From Altimarinus sp964500515 (GTDB lineage Bacteria > Patescibacteriota > Gracilibacteria > BD1-5 > UBA6164), in assembly GCA_964500515.1 (NCBI GenBank), contig CAZCNE010000007.1:1-58525 (forward strand): a DNA stretch of 58,525 nucleotides, in the 5' to 3' direction. Both the position numbers and the translations under genes were made by a program. This document shows positions 26,385 to 37,917 of this stretch, piece by piece. How positions within the stretch are numbered: the first letter of the stretch is position 1; each line of letters opens with the position of its first letter. The notes below the pieces were generated by a model. It did not search any database. It worked only from the letters and a program-made list of their open reading frames with translations, and was not told where the DNA came from.

Positions 26385-27785
26385 TTAATGTTTTATAATA
26401 TATTTTGTAACAGCTGCTGCAACTCTATTATTTATTCAACCATATGATATAGCTCATAAATGTTGATCCATTGTAGAGTACATCAATATACAATTTCAGT
26501 ATGTATCTTTTTTACAATTCCCCCATCACATGTTCATACGTACAATATTACTTCAAGAGGGGTAACTTTTATATCAATAAGCAATTGCTGTATGTTCTCA
26601 ATTTCATAATGCATCATTTATATGTACCAAAATAGGTCTTCATAAATCAATTTCACTTTTTATATTAGAAAATACACTTGAGTATGATAAATTTCAATAA
26701 TAATATGAAAGAGACCCGTTATACCCTCTATTTTTTGCATATTGTATAGCATCTTTAACTCTACTTCTAACTGTAGATCATTCATAAGATCAAATTTTTG
26801 AATTCCATTGACAAGTAGTTCAAATCTGCAACCTTATTGATGACACTAAATTTCTAACTACTGAATCAGTTCATGCTGAAGGGGCTGTTCAAACAATTAA
26901 ATTTGATAACCCATTTCTATCATAATATCAATATAATATCGCAATAGCTGTTGGAGAACATCCCGAATAACAATATCCTGGGTTAAAAGGAGCAGGAGGA
27001 TTATACCGACTTGTAAACTGATTATAACAAGGAACTCTACTTCAACAATCACTTGTGTTTGATCAAGGAATAAATATATCAGATGATCATGGGGAAACAT
27101 ATGTATTGGATGGATCAGGTAAATCTGCTTTTGCTATAGGTAAAAAATTATAGCTTATTTTGTTTTCTTCTCCTGTATTTAATATATAATCTTTTATTTC
27201 CTCTTTTTGTTTTTTAAATTCATTAGATTTTTTAAAATCTTTTACAATTTCTTTAGCTTTTTTGAAATTATATTTTAATAATTGCTTTTTTTCTTCATTA
27301 AATGTTTTCAATAAATAATTTTGTATATTTTCAGACAATATAACTTGTTCATTAGGGTTAAAAGCTTGAACATCTCAATTTAGTAAATTTTCACTATACA
27401 AGTTATATGGTCAAAAATAATAATATTTTTCTTTTTTTGTACCCTGATTTAAAAACTCACTTGGAGTATTTCAACTTGTTGATGCTATAGGCACTGCAAC
27501 ATCATCTCAATCAAAGTTTACCATTATAAATCAACAGTTTGGTTCTTTATCACAAACTACTTTAAATTCTATATATGACACTTTATTTTCATCATCTGTG
27601 TGATATTCTACTCATTTATTTTCAATCCTTGGATTACTGTCCTTCCAATTCTCATCATAACTTGAGTTTTTTATATATTGATTTGCTAAATCAAGAGCAT
27701 TATTGTATGTAAACTCATTATACGCATAACTTATTCACGAGATACTAATTGCAAGAAACAAGACAAATAGAATTATTTTTCTCAT
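26385..27785 (-). CDS. Secreted C39/papain-like cysteine peptidase B
   Basis: A 466-residue paralogue of peptidase A. The signal peptide and the first ~110 residues are essentially the same at DNA level. The linker (KTFNEEKKQLLKYNFKKAK) and the catalytic half differ strongly but keep all landmarks: CYSGCSPTAIAILYGYYDR (Cys), NGEHTAIAYGY (His) and MNMGWG (Asn). Several extra cysteines (SDCGSRVPC, TTCQG, NCKKDTYGNC) may form disulfides. Head identity with tail divergence suggests recombination or gene conversion at the shared head, followed by diversifying selection or import of a different tail. Confidence 0.88.
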
Positions 27786-27831
27786 AAGCTTAAAAGTTAC
27801 AAAATAAATGTTATATAAAAATAACAACTTT

Positions 27832-27861
27832 ATTCTATTTTTTTTTTTTTTATTTTGTCAA
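27832..27861 (-). promoter_or_regulatory. Promoter of peptidase B
   Basis: Same TTGACA - 18 bp - TAGAAT arrangement as upstream of peptidase A, within the duplicated segment. Confidence 0.75.
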
Positions 27862-27914
27862 ATACATTTTATTTTTCTTTTTGACTTGATTTTATTTATT
27901 GTATAAATTTTCTC

Positions 27915-27947
27915 AAAAAAAGCTAGAAATTTTTTCTAGCTTTTTTT
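27915..27947 (-). terminator. Third copy of the cassette terminator
   Basis: Same AAAAAAAGCTAGAAA stem as at 25792. Here it follows yvcK and a relic tail rather than an intact membrane-protein gene. Confidence 0.88.
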
Positions 27948-28028
27948 ATGTTTCAGTAGATATCAAATAATAATTCAAATTAAAATTCAAAATATAAATA
28001 AATTATAATTTGACTTGATTCATTGTAT
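27936..28028 (-). pseudogene. Relic C-terminal tail of a third small membrane protein
   Basis: These 31 codons, in frame with the TAG in the terminator stem, read NYNLFIFGILIGIIIGYLL followed by KHKKS and stop. That is a Gly/Ile membrane helix with the same KKS end as proteins A and B. No start codon is in frame and the rest is replaced by the 3' end of the YvcK-like gene. It is best explained as the leftover of a deleted third cassette. Confidence 0.65.
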
Positions 28029-28029
28029 T

Positions 28030-29040
28030 TTACAAATTATTTTTGATAATAGTTTCTTTTATTATCTTTGCTAATTTAACAGGATCATGTCTTACATAAT
28101 CACTTTCATTCACTAAATCTGTTTCTATGATTTTATAATTTTTATCTGAAAAATCTTGTTCTTCTTTCCTTTTTACAGGTTTTTTTCATTCTTCAGTTTT
28201 GTATTTTTCTACTAATTCATCTGAGATATATCAATTATTTACAATTACATAATCAAGAACTTTTCAAGCATATTTTTCCATATTATCTATAAAATCCGGA
28301 AGTTCATAAGTTGTAGTTTCTCATCTATCAGCCATTATATTACATACATATATTTTTTTTCAGACACTATCTTTTAGAGTTTCTTTCATACCTGGAGAAA
28401 GTAAATTTGGAATAATCGAAGTATAAAAATCTCATGGTCAAATTATTATAATATCTGATTCTAAAATTGCTTTTTTTGCCTTTGGATTCAAATTTCAAAC
28501 TCATCAAACTAAAAAAGCATCAACTATGTTTTGATTGGTATTATGAGTTTTTTCTCATGGATTTGTTTCGCTTACATCTATATTTTTTTCTCATATAACT
28601 TCAGTTCAATCTTCAAACCTAACTCAAAGATGCACATCTTCCAAAGTTACAGGAATAACTTCTCATTTTACATTAAACATCTTGCAAGCTTCTTCAAGTC
28701 AAGCTTCAAAACTTCATTTTACATCTGCAAGAGCTGTAAGAAGTATATTTCAAATTTTATTTCCTCATATTACTCAAGATTCTCAAGTAAATTTGTATTC
28801 AAAAAATTCTCTTACAAAGCCAGTATCTTCAGCCAATGCAGCAATTCATCTTCTTATATCTCAAGGAGGCAAAACCCCGTATTTATCTCTTATTTCTCAA
28901 GTAGTTCAACCCGAATCAGTCATAGCAATAATTGCATTTAAATTTATTTCATCTTCGCTAAACAATTTTTTTAAACCATAAAGTACATTAAAAGTTCCTG
29001 ATCATCATCAAATTACTGAAATATTTAACTTTTTTTTCAT
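28030..29040 (-). CDS. YvcK/CofD-like family protein
   Basis: A 336-residue protein. The N-terminal glycine-rich loop (NISVIGGGSGTFNVLYGLK), MTDSGGTTGEIRDKYGVLPP and PGDIRRGIAALAED match YvcK (gluconeogenesis factor / CofD-like) proteins, which bind UDP-sugars and affect cell-wall precursor balance and morphology. Later family phrases are NKIGNILLTAL, DIIIIGPGDFYTSIIPNLL and YVCNIMADRGETTTY. Length is normal. It lies downstream of NUDIX and metallo-hydrolase genes in a leftward operon; a TATAAT-like box sits about 15 bp before its ATG, so it may also have its own start site. Confidence 0.9.
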
Positions 29041-29097
29041 CCTAATTTTTTAAATTATACTCAAAATATTTTAGTCTTAAATCAAAAAAGTCAATTT

Positions 29098-29787
29098 TTA
29101 AATTTTTAAACTCTCTCAAAAATCAAGTAAAATTCAGACTTTTCATACTTTTTCTACAAATTCCTTAGGGTTAGCTTTTATAAGTGAAAAAGTATCAAAA
29201 TGAATCGGAACAACTTTTTTGGGTTTTATAAAATCACGAGTAGCAATTACAGCATCATCAATTCACATAGTAAAATTTCATCAAATAGGTAAAAATGCTA
29301 AATCTATACTATCATAATCTCAAAGTAATTTCATATCGTAAGTTAAAGCAGTATCTCAAGCATGATAAACATTTTTTCAATTTGCTCTAATTACAACTCA
29401 AGCTGGCATTGTTGTATATCAAGACTTCAAATCATCAACTCATCATCAATGAAGAGCAGGAACAAATTTAATTTTGTAATCTCAAAAATCAAATTCTCAA
29501 CCTATATGCATAGCATGAACTTTTTTAAGTCATTTTTCTACAGAAAAATAATTTGCAAGTTCAAATGTAGCAAGCAACAAAGCTTGTGTATTTTTACAAA
29601 TAATTTCTGCATCTCAAATATGATCATTGTGTCCGTGAGTCAAAACCACTGTTAAAATATTTTTTTCAAAAAAACTTTCTAAACTACAAGTTATATTTGA
29701 ATTTCAAGTAATAAAAGGGTCTATCAATATACTTCCAGAATCAAGAATTATCTCAACAAAAGAATGTGAATGATATATTATTTTCAT
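29098..29787 (-). CDS. UPF0173-type metallo-beta-lactamase-fold hydrolase
   Basis: A 229-residue protein that starts MKIIYHSHSFVEI, has the zinc motif THGHNDHIGDAE near residue 50, a further metal ligand in YHAGDTALTYDM and a late His in VVPIHFDTF. This order matches the UPF0173 family of metal-dependent hydrolases (ComA/YtkL-like). The substrate is unknown. The start is 5 bp after the NUDIX gene's stop; the YvcK-like gene follows after 57 bp. Confidence 0.92.
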
Positions 29788-29792
29788 ATTTT

Positions 29793-30239
29793 TTATCAAT
29801 TATAAATTATTTCAGAAAAATTATCTCAAGAATAAGCGTTTTTTATAGCATCAATATCATAAGACACAAATTTATCATCTGGTAAATTTTCTATATCAAA
29901 AAATCAAATTTCACTACATTTTTCTTTTTCACATATTTTTATTTCTCAATAATATTTTTTAGCTTTTATATAAATATCAAAATAAACTATTTCTCCTTTC
30001 ATAATTCTATGACAAATATGAATAATTTTTAAATCTTCTTTTTTAACATTAACTCAAAGCTCTTCTTTTGCTTCTCTAATAGCCGAATCAAAGTAAGTTT
30101 CTTCTCATTCTAAGTGTCAAGCGGGAATTATTTGAAAGTATCAATTTTTGAAATTTCATTTTCTTCTACCAAAAAGTATTTTTCAATCATTATCTTTTAT
30201 GATTAAATATACGGCAGAATAAAATTCAGGTTTTCTCAT
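29793..30239 (-). CDS. NUDIX hydrolase
   Basis: A 148-residue protein with the NUDIX box GHLEGEETYFDSAIREAKEE (followed by LGV) at about residues 41-63. This family cleaves nucleoside diphosphates linked to another moiety (house-cleaning or sugar-nucleotide turnover); the exact substrate cannot be read from sequence. First gene of the leftward NUDIX-UPF0173-YvcK group. Confidence 0.9.
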
Positions 30240-30363
30240 ATAAAAAATTATTTATATATATAAATATTGTATTTTAAAAAAATGAAAATCAAATTATATT
30301 TTTTATTGACTTTTAGGATTAGAAAAATATTATTTTTCTAAATTTAATCTCATATTTATTTTT

Positions 30364-31320
30364 ATGTTTAAAAAATTTCTTTATCTACCAAAAATGCTAA
30401 TACAAAAAATTCTTGCATGATTTATCATAGGACTGATAGTTGTAGGAATTTTAATGTTTCAGTTATTCAACGATAAAGAATTTCGTAGTGATATAGAAAA
30501 TTTTTGATTATCTCCCGATTTGATAAACTACCTATTATTAACAAGTATTTTTGTATTGGTTATTGTTGCTTTTATATGGTTTATACTTCTTTCTTTTATA
30601 AAATACACAAACAAAAATATAAAAAATCTTGAAAGAATTATTATTTTCAACATAAATACAATTTGCTTTTTGCTTTTATCATGTTTTACTATATTTAAAT
30701 ACACTAAAATAATTGATATTTCAGATCAAACATTTTTTACTTGAATTGGTTGAATATTGGTTTTTTGGTGGTGATATAAAAAATATCAAAGAGATAAAGA
30801 AATAGAACTTTTACAAAATTTTTTAAATAAAGAAAACGAATTTCTTGAAAATATAAATAATGAAAAAAATGATAAAAATTCTATAAAAAAAGAATTTAAA
30901 AATATTTTTAATCTTTGGGAAGAAACTTATTCTCTTCAAGACAAAAGCTATATTTCATTTTCTTTATGGGAAGAATTTAAATTTCATATAAAAACTCATA
31001 TTGCTGAATTTCTTTTTATAGACAAAAATTCAGATATTTTTCTTGAAGTTTTAAATGAAGAATTAAAAAGAATTTATTATAAACCAAATAATTCAAGCTC
31101 TTATAGATTTTTTGTGTATTTTGTAGAACAAATCAAAAAAATTAACAAAATAAAAAATTTACTTTATATTTGAGGTGGTGATGAACTAAAAAAACACGAA
31201 GAAAAAATTGATATTTTTATAAAATTATCCGATGAAATAATTAGTATTCCAGATATAATGTATAGTAAAGAAATCAAAAATATAAAATCTCTAAAAGAAA
31301 AAATAAAAAAATTACAATAA
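30364..31320 (+). CDS. Integral membrane protein with coiled-coil tail, unknown function
   Basis: A 318-residue protein I do not recognise. Three membrane segments are visible at about residues 15-35 (AGFIIGLIVVGILMF), 60-80 (SIFVLVIVAFIWFILL) and 95-140 (NINTICFLLLSCF, then GIGGILVFWWGY), followed by a cytoplasmic-looking charged region of about 180 residues rich in Lys/Glu/Asn. It is divergent from the NUDIX operon (124 bp between starts) and convergent with the HD gene, their stops being 9 bp apart. Confidence 0.8.
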
Positions 31321-31329
31321 AAATAATTT

Positions 31330-31992
31330 TTACCTTTCTCAATTCCATTCTGCAAAAAATTGCTCTAAATATTCTTCCATAAATTTATGTCTTTTTTCTG
31401 CAATTTCTTTTCATAATTTGGTATTCATTATATCTTTTAATTTTAACAATTTTTCATAAAAATGATTTATTGAATGATTTTTAGAGCTATAATATTGTTC
31501 ACAATTCAAATTTTTTCTAGGAGAAATATTTGGATCATAAATTGGTCTTTTTACTTTTCATCAATAAGCAAAAGTTCTAGCTATTGCAATAGCTCAAATA
31601 GCTTCTAATCTATCAGCATCTTCAACAATTTGAAATTCTATAAATTTATTAATTTTTTTTCAAGATAAACTTTTTCAGTATCAAATATTATCTATTATAT
31701 AAATAATTTTTTCTTTCTTATCTTTTGTTAATTCAGGAAAAGAATTTAAAAATTTGTTTATTTTATTTATCTGATCGTCTTTTTGTCAGCTATAAAATTT
31801 TTCATCAAGCATTTCATGGAACAAAGCTCACAGTCAAACAACAAATTCATCTCAAGAGTTTTCTTTTTTCAAAATTTTCATTGAATTATCATAAACTCTT
31901 TCTATATGATAAATATCATGAGCTGAGCACAATCATTCCAATTCTTTAGTGATAAAATTTTTAGCTTTTTCTATTATCAAATTGTTATTCAT
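31330..31992 (-). CDS. HD-domain phosphohydrolase
   Basis: A 220-residue protein with the metal ligands of the HD superfamily in order: CSAHDIYHIERVYDNS (H, then HD region), ALFHEMLDEKF and VEDADRLEAIGAIAIARTFA. This arrangement resembles YedJ/YpgQ-type HD proteins acting on nucleotides. Length fits. It is the last gene of the leftward run typA - GNAT - HD. Confidence 0.88.
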
Positions 31993-32010
31993 AATATTAA
32001 AATTATAATT

Positions 32011-32511
32011 TTATAAATTTATCCAATATCTTTTTTTCTTTCAGTCTTTTGTTAATCTCTCAAAAATTCAATTATTATTTTCTATAACTTTTGCTGATCA
32101 AATATTATCAATATTGCAAGTTATTAAAACTTTATCTATTTCTAATCATAATTCTTTTATTTTTTCTAAAGCTAATTCAAGCATTTTTGTTCCATATCAT
32201 TTTTTTCTAAATTTTGGATTTATAAAATAACCTATATGTCCTCAATTTTCTATTAAATTTGGATGATTTATATTATGTCTAATTTGAATTAATCAAATTA
32301 TTTCATCTTTTATTTTAGAATCAATCATAAAAAATATATGTGCCGGAACTTTTCAATCTACTCAAACTAAATCTTTATTTATTCATTCTAAAAAATCTTC
32401 AAATTTTTCATAATAGAAAAAAGATGATGGTGCTTTTAATCATTTCCAATTTTTTAATATATTTTCCCACATTATTTTGTGAGATTTATTTGGAAAAACA
32501 AGTTTAATCAT
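32011..32511 (-). CDS. GNAT-family N-acetyltransferase
   Basis: A 166-residue protein. The acetyl-CoA site is visible as GYFINPKFRKKGYGTKML (R/Q-x-x-G-x-G/A pattern at about residues 98-112), preceded by the strand EIIGLIQIRHN and followed by TCNIDNIGSAKVIENNNG. The substrate is unknown; the best parallels are YjcF/RimI-like small GNATs. It starts 6 bp after the typA stop. Confidence 0.88.
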
Positions 32512-32517
32512 AATTTT

Positions 32518-34323
32518 TTAGTTATTATTTTCTCTACTAAATTTTTTTCTATCAGTTTCAGTTAAATACTTTTTTCTTAATCTTATATTTTTTGGTGTAA
32601 TTTCTACATATTCATCTTCACTTATATAATCAAGAGCTGATTCTAAAGTAAATCTTCTAGGTGGAGTTAGTTTTAGTGCTTCATCACTTCAAGATGCTCT
32701 TATATTTGTTAATTGCTTATTTTTTGTAGCATTTACTGTAAGATCTCATCATTTTAAATGCTCTCAAATAATCATTCATTCATAAATCTCTATAGCAGGA
32801 TCTATAAAAATGGGTCATCTTTCTTGCAATTTCCATAAACTATAAGCCATAGCAGTTCATGATTCTCAAGCTATCATTGATCAAACTTCTCTTTTTTCTA
32901 TATCTCATTTATATTCATCATATTTTTCAAAAGAACTAGTTAATATTCATTCTCATTTTGTAAGAGTTGTAAATTCTCATTTAAATCATAAAAGACCTCT
33001 AGTTGGAACAAAAAATTCCATATTTGTAATACCATTTTCTTCGCTCATACTAAGCATTTCTCATTTTCTTTTTCATAATCTTTCAATTATACTTCAAGCA
33101 AATTCACTTGGTAAATTTACAGCAACTCTTTCTATTGGTTCATATTTAATTCAAGTTTTTTCTTTAAATATAACTTGTGGTGCTCAAACTTGTAATTCAA
33201 ATCATTCTCTTCTCATACTTTCTATCAAAACCGATAAATGAAGCTCTCATCTACCAGAAACCATATAATTTTCTCAAGAATCAAAATCTATTTTTAATCA
33301 TACATTTATTTCTAATTCCTTCTCCAATCTATCTCTTATCTGTCTTCAGGTAACAAATTTTCATTCCTTTCAAGCAAATGGAGAATTATTTACCAAAAAT
33401 TCCATTTTTAGAGTTGGTTCATCAATACTTATAGAAGGTAATGCTTCTACTTTATCATTTTCACAAAGTGTTTCTCAGATATAGATATCAGCAATTCAAG
33501 CAATAGTTACAATATCTCAAGCATATGCTTCTTTTGTTTTAACTTTTTTAAGTCCTTCATTTGTCAAAAGTTCACTTATTTTTCATTTTCTTTTTTTTCC
33601 ATCATTTCATATAATTATAACTTCTTGTCATTGATTTAAAACTCATTCATAAATTCTTCAAATTCCAAGTCTTCATAAAAAATTATCATAAGCTAAATTT
33701 GCTATTTGCATCCTAAAAGGTTTTTCTTGAGCATTTTCTTTTTCTTCAACTTTTTCAAGAATTGTATCAAGAAGTGGATAAATATTTGAACTTTCTTCGT
33801 TTAAATCTTTTTTTGCTATTCAATCACGAGCTATAGTGTAAACTATAGGAAAATCTAATTGTTCGTCACTTGCATTTAGCTGAACAAATAAATCAAATAA
33901 ATTGTCTATAACATAATCTATTCTTGCAGTTGGTTTGTCTATTTTATTGATTACAACTATCGGTTTAATTCAAAGTTCAAGTGATTTTCTAAGAACAAAT
34001 TTTGTTTGAGGCATAGGTCATTCATAAGCATCTACAATCAAAACAACACTATCAATCATTCTTAAAACTCTTTCAACTTCACTTCAAAAATCAGCATGTC
34101 AAGGAGTGTCTACTATGTTGATTTTATAATCCTTATATTCGACAGAAGTATTTTTTGAATAAATAGTAATTCATCTTTCTTTTTCTTGGGCGTTACTATC
34201 CATAACTCTTTCGTCTACTTGTTCATTTTCTCTAAAAGTTCAAGATTGTTTCAAAAGAGCATCAACAAGAGTTGTTTTTCAGTGATCTACATGAGCAATT
34301 ATTGCAATATTTATATATTTCAT
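32518..34323 (-). CDS. typA: Translational GTPase TypA/BipA
   Basis: A 601-residue ribosome-associated GTPase. The G domain shows AHVDHGKTTLVDALLKQSG (G1), RGITI (G2), DTPGHADFG (G3) and NKIDKP (G4). The domain V/C-terminal region has PTRGLLGFKGEF and the TypA-specific end with TPPRKFTLESALDYI. Length matches BipA rather than LepA or EF-G. It would act in 50S assembly and stress adaptation. Confidence 0.97.
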
Positions 34324-34533
34324 TTATGAGTATTAAGTGGTAATTATTAAGTAGTAAGAATAAAAAAGTATTATGTAAAAGAATTTATACAAAATCTTAA
34401 TACTTAATACTTAAAATCTTAATTTTAAATTTGCTGGATTATATTTGAAAAAATCAAAAAGTAAAGCTTATCTTTACATTATTTTTTTAAAATATCAATA
34501 CATTAAATCATATTCTTTTGTGCTTTTTTACTT

Positions 34534-34767
34534 TTATTCTTTTTGCATCTCAATACTTCAAGTTAAATAATTTTCTCAATTCACAAAAATTTCAATATCT
34601 TCACTATTTTTTGTAACTTTTAGTTTTGTTTTCATTATTTCTATATTTACTTGTTTTTTTCAGTTATCAACTTTTTCCAGTTCACATTTTCTCTCAGAAA
34701 ATAAATATCATATAAAAAATGAAATAATTATAAGAATAATTGAAAGAAAGGTTTTTATGTCTTTCAT
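34534..34767 (-). CDS. Small membrane-anchored protein, unknown
   Basis: A 77-residue protein. One N-terminal membrane helix (FLSIILIIISFFIGYLF) is followed by a charged soluble part ending in GSIEMQKE. Not recognised. It lies between pyrH and typA on the same strand; spacing (about 70 and 210 bp) allows cotranscription with pyrH. Confidence 0.65.
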
Positions 34768-34838
34768 TTATTTTAATTAAATAATTAAAATATCAACAAA
34801 TTAAAAGATTTTACAAAAAGATTTTTAATTTCTAATTA

Positions 34839-35549
34839 TTAACTAACTTCTGTCCCTTCATCTTTTCATAAAACTGCATTTTTTATAGCTTGTTTTTTTC
34901 TAAAATTAACTACTTTTAATAATACTTTTTCATCTCTAGCCAAAGCAATTGCTGTAAGATCCATAACTTTTAAGTTTTTTTCTAAAATTTCATCATAAGT
35001 TATTTTTTTAAATATTTTTGCATTTTTGTCTTTTTTGGGATCACTAGAATAAACTCAATCAACTCAAGTTGCTTTTATTATCATATCTGCTTCTATTTCA
35101 ATTGCTCTTAAAACTCATCCTGTATCTGTTGTAAAATATGGATTTCAAGTTCCTCATGCAAAAACTACAATTTTTCAATTTTCTAAATATTTTATTGCTT
35201 TTTCTTTATCAAATCTTTCTCATACTCATTCATAATTCACAGATGTCATAAGTTTAGATTTTAAATTATTTTTTGAAAAATAATTAACTAAAGCAAGTCA
35301 ATTTATATATGTTGCTGTCATTCACATAAAGTGAGCTATATTTGGATCCAGTTCTAATTCTTTTCCATAAATTCACCTATAAATATTTCATCATCAAATT
35401 ACAATTGCTATTTGAATATTTTCTTTTTGTAAATCCTTCAAAATTTCAAGCAAATAATTTAGAGTTTTTTTATCAAATGCTTTTTGTTCTCATCAAGCAA
35501 GAGCTTCTCAAGACATTTTCAATAAAATTCTAATATTATTTTTAGACAT
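34839..35549 (-). CDS. pyrH: Uridylate kinase
   Basis: A 236-residue amino-acid-kinase-fold enzyme that phosphorylates UMP to UDP. Motifs: LLKMSGEALAGGEQKAFD, IVIGGGNIYRG, MGMTATYINGLAL, VFAGGTGNPYFTTDT and KATGVDGVYSSDPKKDKNA. Length is typical. The glycine triplets are largely TGA. No clear Shine-Dalgarno sequence precedes the ATG. Confidence 0.97.
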
Positions 35550-35613
35550 AAGTAAAGATTAATAAAAAAGTAAAAAAGTAAATCTCTTTCAATCCCCTTA
35601 ATATGAGGAAAAA

Positions 35614-35706
35614 ATGAATGAAGCAAGTAGTGGAATTATACTTATCAAAGATAAAATACAAAGTACACATTTCATAGTTTTTTCGCTTCCTCGCTTCTTC
35701 GCTTAA
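35614..35706 (+). pseudogene. Possible truncated truB 5' end
   Basis: A 30-codon ORF reading MNEASSGIILIKDKIQSTHF and ending in a Ser/Pro/Arg-rich stretch before TAA. The opening resembles the N-terminus of pseudouridine synthase TruB (GIILIDKPKGMTSH-type), but order and length do not fit well. It runs into T/C-rich imperfect repeats of TTCGCTTCCTCGCTTCTTCG type (35682-35730), which suggests a scar. Weak call. Confidence 0.25.
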
Positions 35707-35737
35707 TCATTTCTTCGTTTCCTCACTTCTTTGTCAT

Positions 35738-36667
35738 TTATTTAAACAATTTATCATTTTCAGTAACTTTATCCCAAGTTTGACTAGCAAATTCTTGTAT
35801 TTTTTCACTTATATTTTCTTTTGTAACTCAAGATCAAGTAGCCAAAGGTAAAACGCTGTATTCTTGTTTATCATAATCAACATAATGTTTTTCAAAATAA
35901 TAATTTTCTCATTTTAACCTTAAAACAAAATATCAAATTGATTTATCTTTTTTTAAATCTCTACATTGACTCCAATAAACATATCAATAATTTTTTACTA
36001 AATAATCAGTTAAATTTTCACAATTTACATCAGAAATATCTTTTTTTTGTGTATTTATATCTCAAGAAGCTGGAGTTATTTCAATTTTATCACTTTCACT
36101 TTCTTCTAAATTTGATTCATTTTTTTCTGGAATATTTATTTCAACTTTTAATTTATAAACTTCATCTCAAGCATAAGCAGAAAAAATATAAGTATTTAAT
36201 CAATAATCCAAAGTTTTAAATCTATCTGATGCCATATATTTAAAAGTATCATCTCAAGCTTTAAATTCTTTTAAAGTATAAGTATCAGGCGGATAAGTCG
36301 AAGTTTCATTTGAAAAATTTACAATTATTTTATCGACTTTTTTCAAAGTTTTTCATTTTATATAAAATTCTCAAGAATATAAATCAACAGAGCTTAAATC
36401 TTCTATTTCTATAAGAGCTTCTTTTCATGTTGAAATAGGATTTATGACCACTCATTCTTCGTTTTCTGAAATTTCTTCAAGATCAGTATTTCAAATATTA
36501 TCTAAATTTTCATCACTTGTTAAAAGACCTCATGTTTCTGTATTTTCTTCTGAGATAGTACCATTTAAAATATCATCTTTTGCCTTTTCTATATCTTCTG
36601 TATTATTATCTTTAAAACATCAAAACAAAAACACAAGACTTACTAATAAAACTAATAATTTTTTCAT
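35738..36667 (-). CDS. Predicted lipoprotein
   Basis: A 309-residue protein with a lipoprotein signal peptide, MKKLLVLLVSLVFLFGC; the lipobox LFGC uses a TGA glycine, so it is invisible under the standard code. An acidic Ser/Asn/Glu-rich linker (residues 20-75) leads to two soluble regions. The C-terminal one has two cysteines (DVNCENLTDYL and YVYWSQCRDL) and aromatic beta-like phrases (YYFEKHYVDYDKQEY). Not assigned to a family. An Lgt-like gene at 52696 could lipidate it. Confidence 0.82.
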
Positions 36668-36843
36668 AAGATTTTTATTATATTTTAATACTTAAATTAT
36701 AATAGTTTTTCAAAAAAAATAAAGTTTTTATAAATCAAAATTCAATATCTGAAGTAAATTATCTTTTTAATAAGCTCAAAATTTTTTGCTTTTATTTATA
36801 TTTTTTATATTATTTCATTAGTTTAATATTATTTTATAAAAAT

Positions 36844-37899
36844 ATGAAAGAAAAATTAAAAAAATTAAAAAATATATTTGAAGATGAGTTAAAAAATATA
36901 AAAAATGAATCTGAAATAAAAAATCTAGAAGATAAATTTTTATGAAAATCTTGAGAATTAAAAGAAATTCTTAAATGATTAAAAGATTTAACTCCTGAAG
37001 AAAAAAAAGAAATCTGACAAGAATCAAATACCTTAAAAGTTTTGATTGAAAATTCTCTAAAACAAAAAATAAAAGAATTGGAAAACGAAAAATTTAAAAA
37101 TATAGAAGAAAAAGAAAAAATAGATGTAAGTTTAGAATTTCCTAGTGAAAATACTGGACATATGCATCCGATAAGCATAACTTCTAAATTACTTGAAGAA
37201 ATTTTTATTTCACTTTGATTTAAAGTTGAAGACGGACCACAAATAGAAAAAGTAGAATACAATTTTGATAAACTAAATATTCCGGCTGATCACCCTGCAA
37301 GAGATGTTTGGGATACTTTTTGGATATGTGATGAAATAAATAATAGTTTGGAAGATAAAGAAAAATTACTTTTAAGAACTCATACTTCTCCTGTTCAAGT
37401 AAGAACTATGTTAAAAGAAAAGCCTCCTATAAAGATAATTGTTCCTTGAAGAGTTTTTAGATATGAACAAGAAGATGCAAGACACACTTGTAATTTTTAT
37501 CAGCTAGAATGATTAGTTGTTGGAAAATGAGTAACATTTTGAGATTTAAAATGGACACTAGACACAGTTATGAAAAAACTTCTTTGAGAAGAAACAAGCC
37601 TTAGATTTAGACCTTATATATTTCCTTTCACAGAACCAAGTGTAGAAGTTGATGTAAGTTGTCAAATATGTAAATGAAAAAAAGATAATTGTTCTATGTG
37701 TAGTTCTACTTGATGGGTTGAACTTCTTTGAGCTTGAATGGTTCATCCAAAAGTGCTTGAGTTTTGTGGAATAGATTCAGAAGTTTATTCTTGATTTGCT
37801 TTTGGTATGTGAATAGACAGAATCGCTTCTCAAAGATTTGGTATAAGTTCTTCAAGAATGATGTATCAAAGTAAACTAAAGCTAAATGAACAATTTTAA
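36844..37899 (+). CDS. pheS: Phenylalanyl-tRNA synthetase alpha subunit
   Basis: A 351-residue class II synthetase subunit. An N-terminal coiled-coil region precedes HMHPISITSKLLEEIFISLG, motif 2 (PGRVFRYEQEDARHTCNFYQ), FTEPSVEVDVSC, and motif 3 (GFAFGMGIDRIASQRFGIS). A Cys cluster (VSCQICKGKKDNCSMCSSTG) matches the CxxC insertion seen in many PheS. pheT is not adjacent; it must lie elsewhere. Confidence 0.97.
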
Positions 37900-37917
37900 A
37901 ATATTTAAATAATAAAT

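Larger units (their letters stand above)
27458..27947 (-). repeat. 490-bp direct repeat, copy 2 (cassette head)
   Basis: Second copy of the segment at 25335-25824. It includes the 5' end of peptidase B, its promoter and a terminator. Confidence 0.95.

Noticed and set aside
30364..31320. Possible toxin or holin from its three membrane segments
   Set aside because: Size, long charged tail and context give no support beyond hydrophobicity.
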